DNA from: Adiantum capillus-veneris
Lineage: Eukaryota > Streptophyta > Polypodiopsida > Polypodiales > Pteridaceae
Assembly (NCBI GenBank): GCA_014529385.2
Contig: CM043966.1
Span: 91,250,587 to 91,310,586, forward strand
Direction of reading: 5' to 3'
Length of the DNA stretch: 60,000 nucleotides
Under the pieces are notes generated by a model that was not told the DNA's origin, did not search any database, and worked only from the letters and a program-made list of their open reading frames with translations. Below, piece after piece: positions 31,801 to 41,753 of this stretch (positions are counted from its first letter, which is position 1; each line of letters begins with the position of its first letter). A program made the position numbers and the translations under genes.

Positions 31801-34800
31801 ACACGAAGGAAGAAGTCGCAGAATACGGAAAATTCAAAGCCAAGTTCCAAAACAAACATAGGAACAGAAGATGACCCCGTGTATATGAATGACCTCGAGG
31901 ATGATTCAGATTCAGTCGAGACAATGGAGACTAGAACCAATACCACAAAGGGAAAGACCGACAAAGAAAACCGTAACATGGAACCTAATGAAAACCGAAT
32001 GAGAGAAAACCATAAAGAGCCTCTGAAAACACCACAAGTGTTTCCAAATCCAATCCAAGACCCCCAAGATAAACCGCAGGGGCAAAAAGGGAAGAATCGT
32101 AAAAAGAAGATTGGGACGTACCCAAACCCTGTAGACGAGATTAAGCAGGTGAAACATCTAAGAGGTTTAGTGGAGGGGACTCAAAGGAAACTAGAACCAG
32201 AACCCATGCATATCAAAATTCATGACACAGTGTTTCCCACGCAAGTTCATCCACCCCACATGAACCATAGACCGTTAGCCATATCTAGTATCATCCCAGA
32301 AGGGAGTGAGGACGGGACATCAGAAAGTGAGCATACACCCTTCTTGTTGGGAAGGATGTTTAACGAAGGAATACCTGATCCCATTGAGGAATATGAGATT
32401 CCATCCTCACCAGTTCCTAGTCAAGGACCTACACCCTGCAAAACGCCAATGAATGTTGCCAAACTAGTGGACTTCATGTCTTCTGAGGTCCGAACCACGA
32501 TCATAGCAAAGCTATATGGAGATCCTGAGTTATTCCTTGCACTTCGAGCATTCCTTAACGGAGAGCTACGAACGGGATTACCGCAGTTTGCGCAACCAAA
32601 TAGGCCTGACTCGATTATGATTGATGAGGAAAATCATGTGCAATCACTTGACTTAGATGGACACGAGTCTGTGATTGAGGTACCCATTAACGAATTAGGG
32701 CAGTATTTTGAAGGCGACGAGTCTAATGCGACCCTACCCATCACTACCAAGGGATTAACTATAAAGGGAATTCTTGATGGTGGTGCGGGAGTTAGCATCG
32801 TTACAAAAGATTGTTGGGAATCCATGGGAAAACCCCGCCTCAGTGTTACTAACATTGTGGTAAAGATGGCAAATGGTACCATAGCCAAACCTATGGGGAT
32901 GCTCAAGGATCTTAAGATCAAAGTTCTAGGACACAAGGTACGACATACGTTCATTGTAATGGATTTCTCTAAACACCTTATGTCATATGAAATGATTTTA
33001 GGACGACCATTCATGAGGGAAGCACAAATGGTTCACGATTGGTCTAAAAATCATGTCTATTTGCAATTCCAAGACTCTGTCCTTAGAGTGGATTTGGTGA
33101 CTGGTAAGGTACACCCCTTAGGGAGTAAAACCATTATTGATCATCGCTCTGACACCACAGCTCACTCGGCCCCACTACAATATTGTTACACTTGTAAGAA
33201 GGATACAGACATTGGCCAAGATTCTCCTTATATGGATATCCTACCTGGGATGACTGAGTCGGACAATGTGGATTGGGTACACCTAGCTGCAACCATAGAT
33301 ACCTGGGGAAATAGAGGAACCACTTGGGTCACACCAGAGGGGGAAGAGGTACCACAAATTGCACCTCTGAACATGATAAGTGCCATACATGCATCTTCTA
33401 AGGGCAAGGCAATTGTGGACCAATCTGACAGTGACACCGATAGCTCAATAGAAGACTTTGACCAACACGACTTGGACACTGACTCCCAGCGTGAAACGGA
33501 TTCTGAATCTCATGAATTAGAGAGTGGAGCAAGTTCAGAGTCAAAACATTCGGAAGGACCGAGCACATCAACCGATGATAGCTCCTCCGAGAGTGAAGAG
33601 GACACCAACGAGGACTCCTTTAGTGAGCTAGATCTAAATGCAAATCAAAAGCAGGTCTCAAATAAGAAAAAGAAAAACCTTAAGAGGCGTCGATATCGAG
33701 CCAATGTACGTGCTAGGATAAACAAGAAGAGATCCTCAGCAGAATGGCTCAGTTATATAGGAGCATGTGATGCTCATCGAAAATTGGTAGACAATTGGGG
33801 TGAATATCTCCAAAATGTTATGTGGTGTAGACCACGACCCCATGACATAGCCCAATTAGAGATCATAGACAAGCCAAAGTTGAGCCGCACTGCAAGGAGG
33901 CGTCAAAACCAAGAGTTAGCTCGACAACACAAGAAAGCAGAAATGGAAGCACAAACCAACGCACAACCAGAATCCACAGACTTGCATCCTGCACCAGAAC
34001 ATTTCAAATCTTACACCACAGGGGAAGCAAAGGTTGTGTACACAAAAGCCCAAAGAATACCTATCGATGGGAATAATGGAATCTATGATGGTCCGGCAAT
34101 AGTTAAAGAAATAGAATTAGCTGACCCCGGTGAAGAATCAAAACCTGTTTTTATTGCCCAAGACCTCACAGAAGTTGAAGAGGCGGTCCTCAAAGAGCTT
34201 CTCAAGGAATTCAAGGACGTATTCGCTTGGACATACCATGATATGAAAGGTGTTCCGCCTTCTGTGGTCCAACATACAATCCCTATGATTAGCACTGCGA
34301 AGCCCGTACAACAAAGACCCTACCCGATGAATCCTAAGTACGCAAAGATCATTCAAGAAGAACTAGAAAAGCTTATCAAATGTGGGTTCATATATCCTAT
34401 TGAACACTCTGAATGGGTGTCGCCAATAGTTATCGTGCCAAAAAAGAATGGGAAACTCAGGGTGTGCGTGGACCTCAAAAAAGTTAATGCAGCTACTAGA
34501 AGAGACCATTACCCCCTACCATATTCCGAACATGTACTCGAAAGAGTTGCAGGCAAGGAAGCTTATAGCTTTCTAGATGGGTACTCAGGCTACAACCAAA
34601 TCACGATAGCGCTAGAGGACCAAGCTAAAACTGCCTTCATCACAGAATTTGGTGTGTTTGCATTTCGTGTGATGGCTTTTGGCTTAACAAATGCCCCTGC
34701 TACATTCCAACGATTAATAAACACTGCTTTTAAAGAATATTTGAGAGAGTTTTGTGAAGCTTTCTTAGACGACCTTTGTGTTTACTCTTCTTGGAAAGAA

Positions 34801-37191
34801 CATCTATCATGTTTGCGGAAGGTGTTTGAAAAATGTAGGTTATATCGTATCTCATTGAACCCGTTCAAATGCCAATTTTGGGTCAAGCATGGAGTTATTT
34901 TAGGGCATATAGTATCCAAGAATGGTATCTCAACCGATGAGAGCAAAATTAAAGTGATTCTAGAGTTACCACCACCAACCAATTACAAGGGAGTTCAAAG
35001 GTTCATGGGACACGTGGGTTATTATCGACGGTTTATTTTATTTTTCGCTGAGATAGCACGTCCTTTGTACAAGATTCTCATTGAATTTAAATGGACTGAA
35101 GAGTGTGACCAGGCCTATGAACAATTGAAGAAAACACTAGCAAGTGCTCCGTTTTTAAGGACACCTAACTGGGATGTCATTTTCCATGTGCATATTGATG
35201 CATCAAACTTTGCTATTGGGTGTGTTCTCACTCAACCAGGAGAACATAAATTGGACTATCCCATTAGCTTTGCAAGCCGTCAATTGAACGATGCTGAAAG
35301 GAACTACACCACTACAGAGCGAGAAGGTTTGGCAATGGTTTATGCAGTAAAGAAATTTCGCTACTACCTTCTGGCAAACAAGTTTGTATTTTATGTGGAT
35401 CATCAAGCGTTGCTGTATCTGGTAAACAAGCCATGCTCCACAGGAAGAATCACACGATGGTTGTTAATTCTTCTGGAGTTTGATTTCACGATTGTAGTGA
35501 GACCCGGTAAAAGGCACGTCATGGCTGATCATTTGTCTCGCATACCCAATGGTGAAGCCCCTACAGGAGTTGATGATGAATTACCAGATACTTCCCTATT
35601 CATAGTTGAGACTATGCCTGAATGGAGTGAGAACATTGTTAACTTTTTAGTTAATGGTTTTCCACCCAAGGAACTTCGTAAGGATATCGCTCGAAGGCTA
35701 GTAAAAGAATGTGAACCCTATTGTTTGATTGCCGGAACCCTGTATAGATTAGGCAAGGACGATATTCTTAGGCGTTGTGCCCGCGAGGATGAATATTTAT
35801 ATATCTTGCAAGAAGCACATATGGGCATAGCAGGAGGACATTTTTCAGGGGACTTGACTGCTAGAAAGGTGCTGCAATCAGGCTATTGGTGGCCAACTTT
35901 ATTTAAGGATGCATCACTTTTTACAAAAGGGTGTGATGAGTGCCAACGTTACAAGACCACACAGTGCAAGGACAGAATGCCCTTACATCCTATTAAAGTA
36001 ACCCAACCATTTGAAAAATGGGGCTTAGACTTTGTAGGTCCAATTAGTCCCGCAGATCGCAACACTCAATCTCGATATATTCTAGTTGCTACGGACTATG
36101 TAACAAAGTGGGCTGAAGCTAAGGCTTCACAAAAAGCTGACGCGAGGACAACAGCTAAGTTTCTTTTTGAGAACATTATCACAAGATTTGGTTGCCCTTT
36201 TGAAATTGTTAGTGATAATGGTACCCATTTTATAAATGAGGTAATAAGAGAGCTTACCACGACCTTTATGATATCCCACCATAAGTCTACACCTTATTAC
36301 CCGCAAGCTAATGGACAAGCCGAGAGCACCAACAAGACTCTAATCTCTATTTTAACCAAGACGGTAGAAGCTCATCGCACTGATTGGGATTTGAAGTTGA
36401 CATCTGCTCTATGGGCTTATCGTACTGCTTATAAAGTGGCTATTAATTGTACGCCATTCAAAATGGTATACGGCCAAGAAGCGGTTATGCCTTGGGAGTT
36501 TGTCATTCCTAGTCTTAGGGTAGCTTCGCAAGAAGGATGGAATGGTAACCCCTTAACCGAGCGTTTGTTTATCTTAGAAAAACTAGACGAAGAGAGACAG
36601 TTGGCTGTGCAAAATGCTCTTGTGGAAAAGGATAGGAGAAAGAAGTGGTTTGATCGCCATGTGAAGGACAAGGACATCAAAGTTGGTGATAAAGTCCTTA
36701 TGTATGGAGTACGTAAAGAGAAGAAAAAGTTGAAATATGCTGGTAAAGGACCATATAGAGTATGTGAAATTACCCCACAAGGTACCCTTCGTGTGGAAAC
36801 TCTTGATGGAGTTGAAACCATTGGATTCCTCAATGGGAGTAAATTCAAAAGATATTATGATCCTTTAAGCCAAGAAGAACTACGGGCCATTCATCAAAAA
36901 AAGGCCGCCAAAGCACAAACCGAGTTAAACAAGATACAAGCTCAAGCTGAGGCTAAGGAGCGACAACAACGTATAAGACAAAAACGAGAGGCTAACCTTG
37001 GGGTCACAAATGCATTCCACGTGGAAATCGAAGAGGATGGGTTGGACTCTGACACACCTCTACGATACCCCATTGAGTTAAATAGTGCCTATGGAAAAGT
37101 GCTATATAACGCCTTATTGGACACGGGTGCTAAATACAATCTGCTATCCTATGGGGTGTGGTGTCAGTTAGGGAAGCCACCTCTATCTTAG
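28888..37191 (+). CDS. Gag-Pol polyprotein of element B, 2767 aa
   Basis: One unbroken frame from ATG (MHLRSGRVLE). A variable Pro/Ser-rich N-terminus is followed by the retrotransposon gag domain (residues about 422-620) and four zinc knuckles starting near 686, 709, 861 and 899. The first retropepsin domain has active site LDGGAGVSIV (D1297) and GRPF at 1372. RT lies around 1845-2090 with catalytic LDD (D1961, D1962). RNase H has D2104, EREGLAM and D2171. Integrase has an HHCC region from about 2311 and catalytic D2381, D2443 and E2479. Near the C-terminus a second retropepsin-like motif, LLDTGAKYNLL (D2745), precedes the TAG. All catalytic residues of RT, RNase H and integrase are present, so the element may still be active. 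The protein would be cleaved into capsid, protease, RT and integrase. The start is the first ATG in frame and also fits the LRSGR-type N-terminus shared with the decayed relative at 53207. Confidence 0.96.
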   Translation: MHLRSGRVLEHEHIEGASVHTDTHYPSTISSRPSAGTQGSTTQDPKIAASDSSSDSEIMEAYPTQNTKREGHAPPEAPQPSTSMFSRFMETLGRATRSEPDANEAHEGGGEVESPFTSHVDPTPLKSVHVDILPTSYQEGPVELPPSEVPSRVPLVTSKTTGSNIASTSQETVNTSTLEGLFINDHWTYDLHTEVLTDLHSGHAYHVGWIEIVQSTSSATSIEDQQKMICNVIHGIIQLERQNRGVNILSTGPMRFLDTSKAQQPTLSQMETPLMSPMDPSYVISPGVSMQSEPPSENFSFPNLAQPSIKENTVLTPGISLTENVPMTSTVSAVPLPSVVVPNMGPRPYVPLAPYAHMAPTPPIVPLAYAPRVPLPSSYPSGPMPGYVPYPASSTHMPRPAPVPLPHMIPRVPPPALPPHIGDLAAFAQTIGRSIAENMRHAYDREPRSKAAQIAKLTQKFNGDEDARKHIEVFEQVCDSLGERNELHKCNALSLTLSGKAGDWYRTLRVDEKTIYPTLRRLFLKEYIREGVLWGVASQLQKAERKEGESVRDFISRLKHLNSRCPVNERFNNNQLLDRFIRGLRNEGIYNGLVIRGITTWEDVTANAIQLEDNLMIAGMRVSTNTRSTSSQAIEYEPMTAKPIANEPKVFETFLTDLTKAIQESLKDNRPPQNSHMYPRREQQWCSICLGPHSTSECPTFRVKFNGTCNACGRYGHQAKDCLMIKRMMANRPPVAWTDAPRAPVLMPTPPVEQLPQHMLLRSQNVVQATPLPPPVLGPQPPHPRVAPMNQVGCEPSNAYPDGCEEEIDTSIAYGLDTLEECPIYYMEDCWGQVKLVYQAAAVASRGQNINTQARRPPLQCYECGGPHRVAECPIRLQKNAAQMQMNQGSTSAMPILTCNRCGIDHLISQCPYNPNAPKITPLNLVEIASVTSPIPLVAPAYAITRSMLQGPGHILEERDTISVIQAKKKKTRRKKSQNTENSKPSSKTNIGTEDDPVYMNDLEDDSDSVETMETRTNTTKGKTDKENRNMEPNENRMRENHKEPLKTPQVFPNPIQDPQDKPQGQKGKNRKKKIGTYPNPVDEIKQVKHLRGLVEGTQRKLEPEPMHIKIHDTVFPTQVHPPHMNHRPLAISSIIPEGSEDGTSESEHTPFLLGRMFNEGIPDPIEEYEIPSSPVPSQGPTPCKTPMNVAKLVDFMSSEVRTTIIAKLYGDPELFLALRAFLNGELRTGLPQFAQPNRPDSIMIDEENHVQSLDLDGHESVIEVPINELGQYFEGDESNATLPITTKGLTIKGILDGGAGVSIVTKDCWESMGKPRLSVTNIVVKMANGTIAKPMGMLKDLKIKVLGHKVRHTFIVMDFSKHLMSYEMILGRPFMREAQMVHDWSKNHVYLQFQDSVLRVDLVTGKVHPLGSKTIIDHRSDTTAHSAPLQYCYTCKKDTDIGQDSPYMDILPGMTESDNVDWVHLAATIDTWGNRGTTWVTPEGEEVPQIAPLNMISAIHASSKGKAIVDQSDSDTDSSIEDFDQHDLDTDSQRETDSESHELESGASSESKHSEGPSTSTDDSSSESEEDTNEDSFSELDLNANQKQVSNKKKKNLKRRRYRANVRARINKKRSSAEWLSYIGACDAHRKLVDNWGEYLQNVMWCRPRPHDIAQLEIIDKPKLSRTARRRQNQELARQHKKAEMEAQTNAQPESTDLHPAPEHFKSYTTGEAKVVYTKAQRIPIDGNNGIYDGPAIVKEIELADPGEESKPVFIAQDLTEVEEAVLKELLKEFKDVFAWTYHDMKGVPPSVVQHTIPMISTAKPVQQRPYPMNPKYAKIIQEELEKLIKCGFIYPIEHSEWVSPIVIVPKKNGKLRVCVDLKKVNAATRRDHYPLPYSEHVLERVAGKEAYSFLDGYSGYNQITIALEDQAKTAFITEFGVFAFRVMAFGLTNAPATFQRLINTAFKEYLREFCEAFLDDLCVYSSWKEHLSCLRKVFEKCRLYRISLNPFKCQFWVKHGVILGHIVSKNGISTDESKIKVILELPPPTNYKGVQRFMGHVGYYRRFILFFAEIARPLYKILIEFKWTEECDQAYEQLKKTLASAPFLRTPNWDVIFHVHIDASNFAIGCVLTQPGEHKLDYPISFASRQLNDAERNYTTTEREGLAMVYAVKKFRYYLLANKFVFYVDHQALLYLVNKPCSTGRITRWLLILLEFDFTIVVRPGKRHVMADHLSRIPNGEAPTGVDDELPDTSLFIVETMPEWSENIVNFLVNGFPPKELRKDIARRLVKECEPYCLIAGTLYRLGKDDILRRCAREDEYLYILQEAHMGIAGGHFSGDLTARKVLQSGYWWPTLFKDASLFTKGCDECQRYKTTQCKDRMPLHPIKVTQPFEKWGLDFVGPISPADRNTQSRYILVATDYVTKWAEAKASQKADARTTAKFLFENIITRFGCPFEIVSDNGTHFINEVIRELTTTFMISHHKSTPYYPQANGQAESTNKTLISILTKTVEAHRTDWDLKLTSALWAYRTAYKVAINCTPFKMVYGQEAVMPWEFVIPSLRVASQEGWNGNPLTERLFILEKLDEERQLAVQNALVEKDRRKKWFDRHVKDKDIKVGDKVLMYGVRKEKKKLKYAGKGPYRVCEITPQGTLRVETLDGVETIGFLNGSKFKRYYDPLSQEELRAIHQKKAAKAQTELNKIQAQAEAKERQQRIRQKREANLGVTNAFHVEIEEDGLDSDTPLRYPIELNSAYGKVLYNALLDTGAKYNLLSYGVWCQLGKPPLS

Positions 37192-37428
37192 AGTATTATC
37201 CAAGTCAAGGGTGTCAACAAGAAAAAAACTACGGTTTTTGGAATCTGGCACACTTCTGTCAGTTATGACAATGGGGTGGTAGCTCAAGACTTTTTGGTCA
37301 TGCCTACTGGAACTATGGAGGGTAATATAAACCTAGGCCGCACGTGGATGATAGCCACCAAATGCACTATTGATTGGGGGACTGGGGGTGTTACAACGCA
37401 AAAACCAGCCCTACCACTCAAGCCATAG
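37192..37428 (+). pseudogene. In-frame continuation of the second retropepsin-like domain after the Pol stop
   Basis: The reading frame stays open for 78 codons after the TAG at 37189. It begins IIQVKGVNKKK and continues through AQDFLVMPTGTMEGN and INLGRTWMIATKCTIDW, which resembles the C-terminal half of a retropepsin (the LGR.W..ATK...DW part parallels the GRPF...DW part of the first protease). Together with LLDTGAKYNLL upstream it forms a complete-looking protease fold split by one stop. This is either a lesion or a readthrough extension; I see no independent ATG. Confidence 0.6.
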
Positions 37429-38228
37429 TCCCTCAGATATTGCCCAAGGAAATAAAACCCAAGACATTGCATGTCCAGGAGGTTGAACCATACGTCCCCA
37501 TAGCCCAACTCTCTAGAGCTTCAACTGATGTAGTTGAAAGAAAGCTTGAGACACACAAGAACCATCCTAATATAACGGAGAAAACATACAAGTGGGTCCC
37601 TAAAACCTCTGTAGTGAGCATGGTTGATGCAAAAAAACGGAAACCTAGTAAGAACCGTACCACTCACTCCAAGAAATGTAAAGAAACGCTGCGTTGGATT
37701 CCTAAACGACTATTGGAAGCCCAAGGATACTATGAAGGAAATGATCAAATCTGGGTGCCCAAACGTAAAGTGTACTCTTACCTGTCACCTGGCCCATGTA
37801 AACCCAATCCTGTGGCTCCAAAACAAATTGAAAATCGCGGAAAGGAAAAAATCATGGAATGTTACACACCCGTTCTAGAGCTAGTTTGGGTACCAAAGAA
37901 AGAACGATTTGTTCCACCTAGCTTAGGAACAGGGAAATCAAATGAAGCTTCTTGCTCTTCATGTAGTTCCTATACACAAATAGAAGCTTCGACACAACCT
38001 CCACCTACCACTGTACATATCCATCCAAGCACGAAAGAGTTTGCACCTTCCGGGGTAAGTTCACCACCTACAACAACGTTGCAAATAAAATCATGGGAGA
38101 GTACCTTACCACCCTTGCAACTTGACGAGGCACCTACGGTAATAGAAAACTACTGGCAAAAATCCTCACCTATTACCAACTGGAACAATTGGTTTCAAAG
38201 GGTGACAAGCTCATTTCAAACGGTATGA
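37429..38228 (+). CDS. Element B accessory ORF with four W-[VI]-P-K motifs
   Basis: The frame is open from 37374 to 38228, overlapping the extended pol frame by about 55 bp in the -1 frame. The first ATG is at 37620, so it is either entered by frameshifting or starts there (about 200 aa). It carries four repeats of a basic motif: YKWVPKTSV, LRWIPKRLL, QIWVPKRKV and LVWVPKKER, spaced 40-60 residues apart, then a Ser/Thr/Pro-rich C-terminus ending in WNNWFQRV. There is no membrane segment or signal peptide, so an envelope role is not supported. I see no canonical slippery heptamer in the overlap. Function unknown; a nucleic-acid-binding or structural role is a guess from the basic repeats. Confidence 0.55.
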
Positions 38229-38510
38229 TCTACCCAAGGAAGGGGGGAGTGTTTGTGGACATCCATCATTCACTTGCTTCCCTCTCAACCTTTTTCCCTG
38301 ACCTCTTAATCTCCGATCTTAGGGAATGTATATATATAGCCTTATACTCACAAAAAAACAAAAATAGTAAAGAGCAAGAGTGCCTAGCAATGAGAGAGCA
38401 CCCTATCAGATCTTACATATAAGTCCAAATTCATCGTGTCAATTCAAGCAACACACAAAAACAACTCTTATGTTTTAAAGGCCTAACCAAATCTATCTGT
38501 CTTGTCAGAA

Positions 38511-38897
38511 ATGGCTACTTCACCAGAGGCATGCCCTTCTATTTTTTATGAAAGGTACCCCTTGTCTTTTCAACAAGTGTTCTACGTATGCTACCCTATA
38601 CTTTCTTGCGAATGGGATTTGATAGAGAGCCTTGCATGTGAGAGAAATTTTGAGGAGTTAGAATGGCTGATACGTCTATGGCTAACTAGTGATCCCTACC
38701 CAGTAGCGAATGTGTCTCCAATGGCACATGCTTATTCTTTTGCACAAGATGAGTATCCACGCATCACGAGGTTCTTGATTAGCATGCTTGCACAAGAGGA
38801 TGATGAAGAGGAACTAATAGAGACCGAGGAAGACTATGGCCTCACGGACAACGATTTTATTTATCTAGATGATGAGGATAGAGGCCTCTTTCCTTGA
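38511..38897 (+). CDS. Small acidic accessory ORF of element B, 128 aa
   Basis: ATG at 38511 opens MATSPEACPS. The first two thirds are aromatic and helical in character (FQQVFYVCYPILSCEWDLIE, NFEELEWLIRLWL). The C-terminal third is strongly acidic (EDDEEELIETEEDY, YLDDEDRG). No recognisable domain. It lies 283 bp after the W-[VI]-P-K ORF and 1.35 kb before the polypurine tract, inside the element, and its frame is undamaged. It could be expressed from a spliced or internal transcript; nothing in the sequence shows which. Confidence 0.5.
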   Translation: MATSPEACPSIFYERYPLSFQQVFYVCYPILSCEWDLIESLACERNFEELEWLIRLWLTSDPYPVANVSPMAHAYSFAQDEYPRITRFLISMLAQEDDEEELIETEEDYGLTDNDFIYLDDEDRGLFP

Positions 38898-40246
38898 TTC
38901 TAAAAGGGGTGACAGATAGGTAGGTTAGGGGTCTAGATTGTGTTTTGAGTTTGTTTTTTAGGAGTTTTAATTTTTCCCACTGATGTGCCTCCTGGAGGTA
39001 TTCCTTTTGTTTCCTAGTGTGTACAGGAGCGTGTTGCTATTGATAGGGTTTGGACCTTCATGGAACCTTTCTCTCGTTCACACTTCAAATCAAGCGCGAC
39101 CATCAACACAAACAAGTGTTTCTTGTCCATTAGCATTGCCCTTATCTTTTTGCATCTATGATTGTCTGCTTTGATTGTGATTGGTAGCATAATATTCAGT
39201 GCATTTGCTTAGTATCAAACATTTAATTCAATGTAATGTTTTGTCATAATCACTTGTCAAGGTTTAAAAATCAAGCAGTCCGACTAAGCTAGTTTGACCA
39301 AGCTAGGTATTAGAAATCTTCTCTTGATACCATGGGGAATGCCTTCCTAATAATCAATGGTTACTTAGGTTCTTAATCCGATTTAGGCAGCATTGTATGA
39401 AATGTACTAGGGCTTTCTAGTGGGCTTAACCCTATCGACCTTTAGCTTAAGTATTATAAAGGGAGTTTACTAATGTGATGAGCCTGGGGAGTGTAACAGT
39501 GTTATATGACCCCCCAAAGTTACAAAATTAAAATGTTGAAAATGAACAAGCAAAAAATCAAAGTGCCACAATGTAAAATTTTAAGCTGGAAGAGAAATCT
39601 CAGCTTGATTTGGTACTTCACTCACATGTATCGCCTATGGTACTAGAGCCCTAGAGGTTCCCAGTGTGGGCGCTTTTCCTTGAGAAGCAAAAAACCCAAG
39701 GCATACAAAATAAGCACACACATCATAATTGAATCAATGTGAAAAGACTTTGGGGAGTCAAAGAAAAAGTAATCAGTCAGGCGATGATTTCATGAGAAAT
39801 TCCTTTTATGGTAGCTTAACTACAAAGTCTTCTAGGTATAGCCTCTAGTCAGCCCTCGAACATGAATACTTGGCTCTCGCGATTAAACAACTTAATTGAC
39901 CACAGAAAATTAAGAAGCTTACCCATGGTATTAATACTTGATCTCTAGTGCCTTTCGACCGTCAAATTAGTGACCCCAGACTTGTTTAATTTTTTACCTT
40001 TACATCTGTTTATGCATTTGATTACATTGCAATTTAATGTTCATTGCTAACAAATTGTTTGAAATTCTTTTACCAATCAATTTGTCTACCTAAAACTACA
40101 TATGCTTTTTAAGAGAATGCAATTACTGTGCCAATGTTGTTTGATTTTGCAGTGACTGAAGAAGGCTAAGGACATTCATCTCAAATGCTCTTCCACCTCG
40201 ACGAACCAGCTTCAACTCAATAGCTTCCGAGGACGGAATCTACATC
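38898..40246 (+). other. 3' noncoding region of element B
   Basis: About 1.35 kb without a supported ORF. Plain AT-rich DNA with no repeats that I can see. Confidence 0.6.
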
Positions 40247-40258
40247 AGGAAGGGGGGC
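40247..40258 (+). other. Polypurine tract of element B
   Basis: AGGAAGGGGGGC immediately before the 3' LTR, the expected primer for plus-strand synthesis. Confidence 0.85.
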
Positions 40259-40259
40259 A

Positions 40260-40564
40260 TGTTAACCCTCACGGCTCACGGACACCCCATCACCTACGAC
40301 GGACGTGTATTATGTATTCGATAGAGTCAGGTACCGAGCTTGTCGGACCAATAGGGAAAGGTAGAGTGATCGCCGATGAGAGGCGCACTTTAACTTGGAC
40401 ATTCAAGGGATTAGTTGGTTAAGCATGGGCGCCCAAGTGTGAATGGGGTGAGCTCCTATAAAAGCCAACTAAACCTAATTTTTACTCATTCTCTCATTTG
40501 TGCAATTGAAGAGTGCTCTTGCTCCATCTCCATCTCCATCTTCTTCTTCTTCACCTCCTTGTGC

Positions 40565-40617
<53 letters not shown>

Positions 40618-40860
40618 TGTGTGCGATCGAGCATTACGAAGGCACGACGGCGGCGAAGCGGTTGAGCGCGGTACGACTGCAGCTTCTTCTTCATCGCGGC
40701 GAGGAATCCACCACGAAGGCGAGCGTAGAGCGGTGAGTGACACACCCTTTGTTTTCTTGAGCTTGCTAGTTTAGGCTTGTTGTGTGCTTGGAGCCGTTTG
40801 TGGCTCGCACACGGTGTATTGGCAAGTCCCTTGCTTCGACAGTGCGGCAAGGAGCACACA
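40260..40860 (+). repeat. 3' LTR of element B
   Basis: 601 bp, same ends as the 5' LTR and nearly identical to it; the GA run is four bases longer. Followed by the target duplication CTCAC (40861-40865). Confidence 0.97.
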
Positions 40861-41661
40861 CTCACACACCCTCAAAGATGGTGAGAGCTAGCGGGGTATA
40901 AGAGTAGATTGAGAGGAAGAAGGAGTAGTCTTACGAGAAAGATGTACATCTCCTCACATAATCACTCATATTAGCATAGCATGGCTTAGTAATTAGCATG
41001 GTAGAGGAGATGAGCATGCATTGAAGCTTGGATCTTGGTTGGATTTGCATCACAAAGCCAAGAGTTGTTGGTGTAGGCCTCCCTTCTCACAAGCTTGGAG
41101 TAGGTGATAAACTTTCCATTAAAGCTTGAGAAGGAGAGAGAGAGTCTTCTTGCTTCACACATGAGCTTGTGTGTGAGTGTGTGTGATAATGCGTTTGAAA
41201 ATTCAGCCCCCTCTCTCTCTTGGTCGACCCCTCATGCTATTTGCTCATGCTACCACCCCAATGGACCTCCCCAGGCTTAGCCGATAGGATTTCAAGAGCA
41301 TAAGTGATAGCCTTCTTACATTTGTCCCCCTTTCTCCTTTTGTGAGAGCTTTAGGTAATTAATTAATGCAACTAAACTCTCATTGGACCCCTTTGTCTCC
41401 TGGCCAATATGATTCAGGCAAGCCATTGGGCTACTAAATTTTCATTGGACCCCTTGGGAGACTGTCCAATAGCCTTCTAGAGAGCTCAATTATTATTAGT
41501 ACTTTTATTAAGTGTTTTTAAATTAATTAAACTAGATTTACTCTAGCCTAATTCTCATTGGTCCACCTCCATGGCCATCCAATAGGATTTCAGTACACCT
41601 TCTGGGCATCTAGGCTACGGAGCTGACATGTGTCCCTCTTTCCCTTTGTGTAAAGGAAGCT

Positions 41662-41753
<92 letters not shown>

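Larger units (their letters stand above)
27360..40860 (+). mobile_element. Element B: complete, recently inserted Ty3/gypsy element with tRNA-Asp primer site and extra 3' ORFs
   Basis: The element has two LTRs of about 600 bp (TGTTAACC...AGCACACA), a tRNA-Asp primer site, a 0.9 kb leader, one 2767-codon polyprotein, about 3 kb of 3' sequence with two further ORFs, and a polypurine tract. By eye the two LTRs differ by about four substitutions plus four bases of GA-repeat length, and a perfect 5 bp target duplication remains, so insertion was recent. The primer site and leader size recall the plant Tat/Athila branch, but the accessory region does not match any lineage I can name. Confidence 0.95.

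Noticed and set aside
37374-38897. Accessory ORFs as envelope genes
   Set aside because: No signal peptide, transmembrane segment or furin-like site is visible in either ORF.
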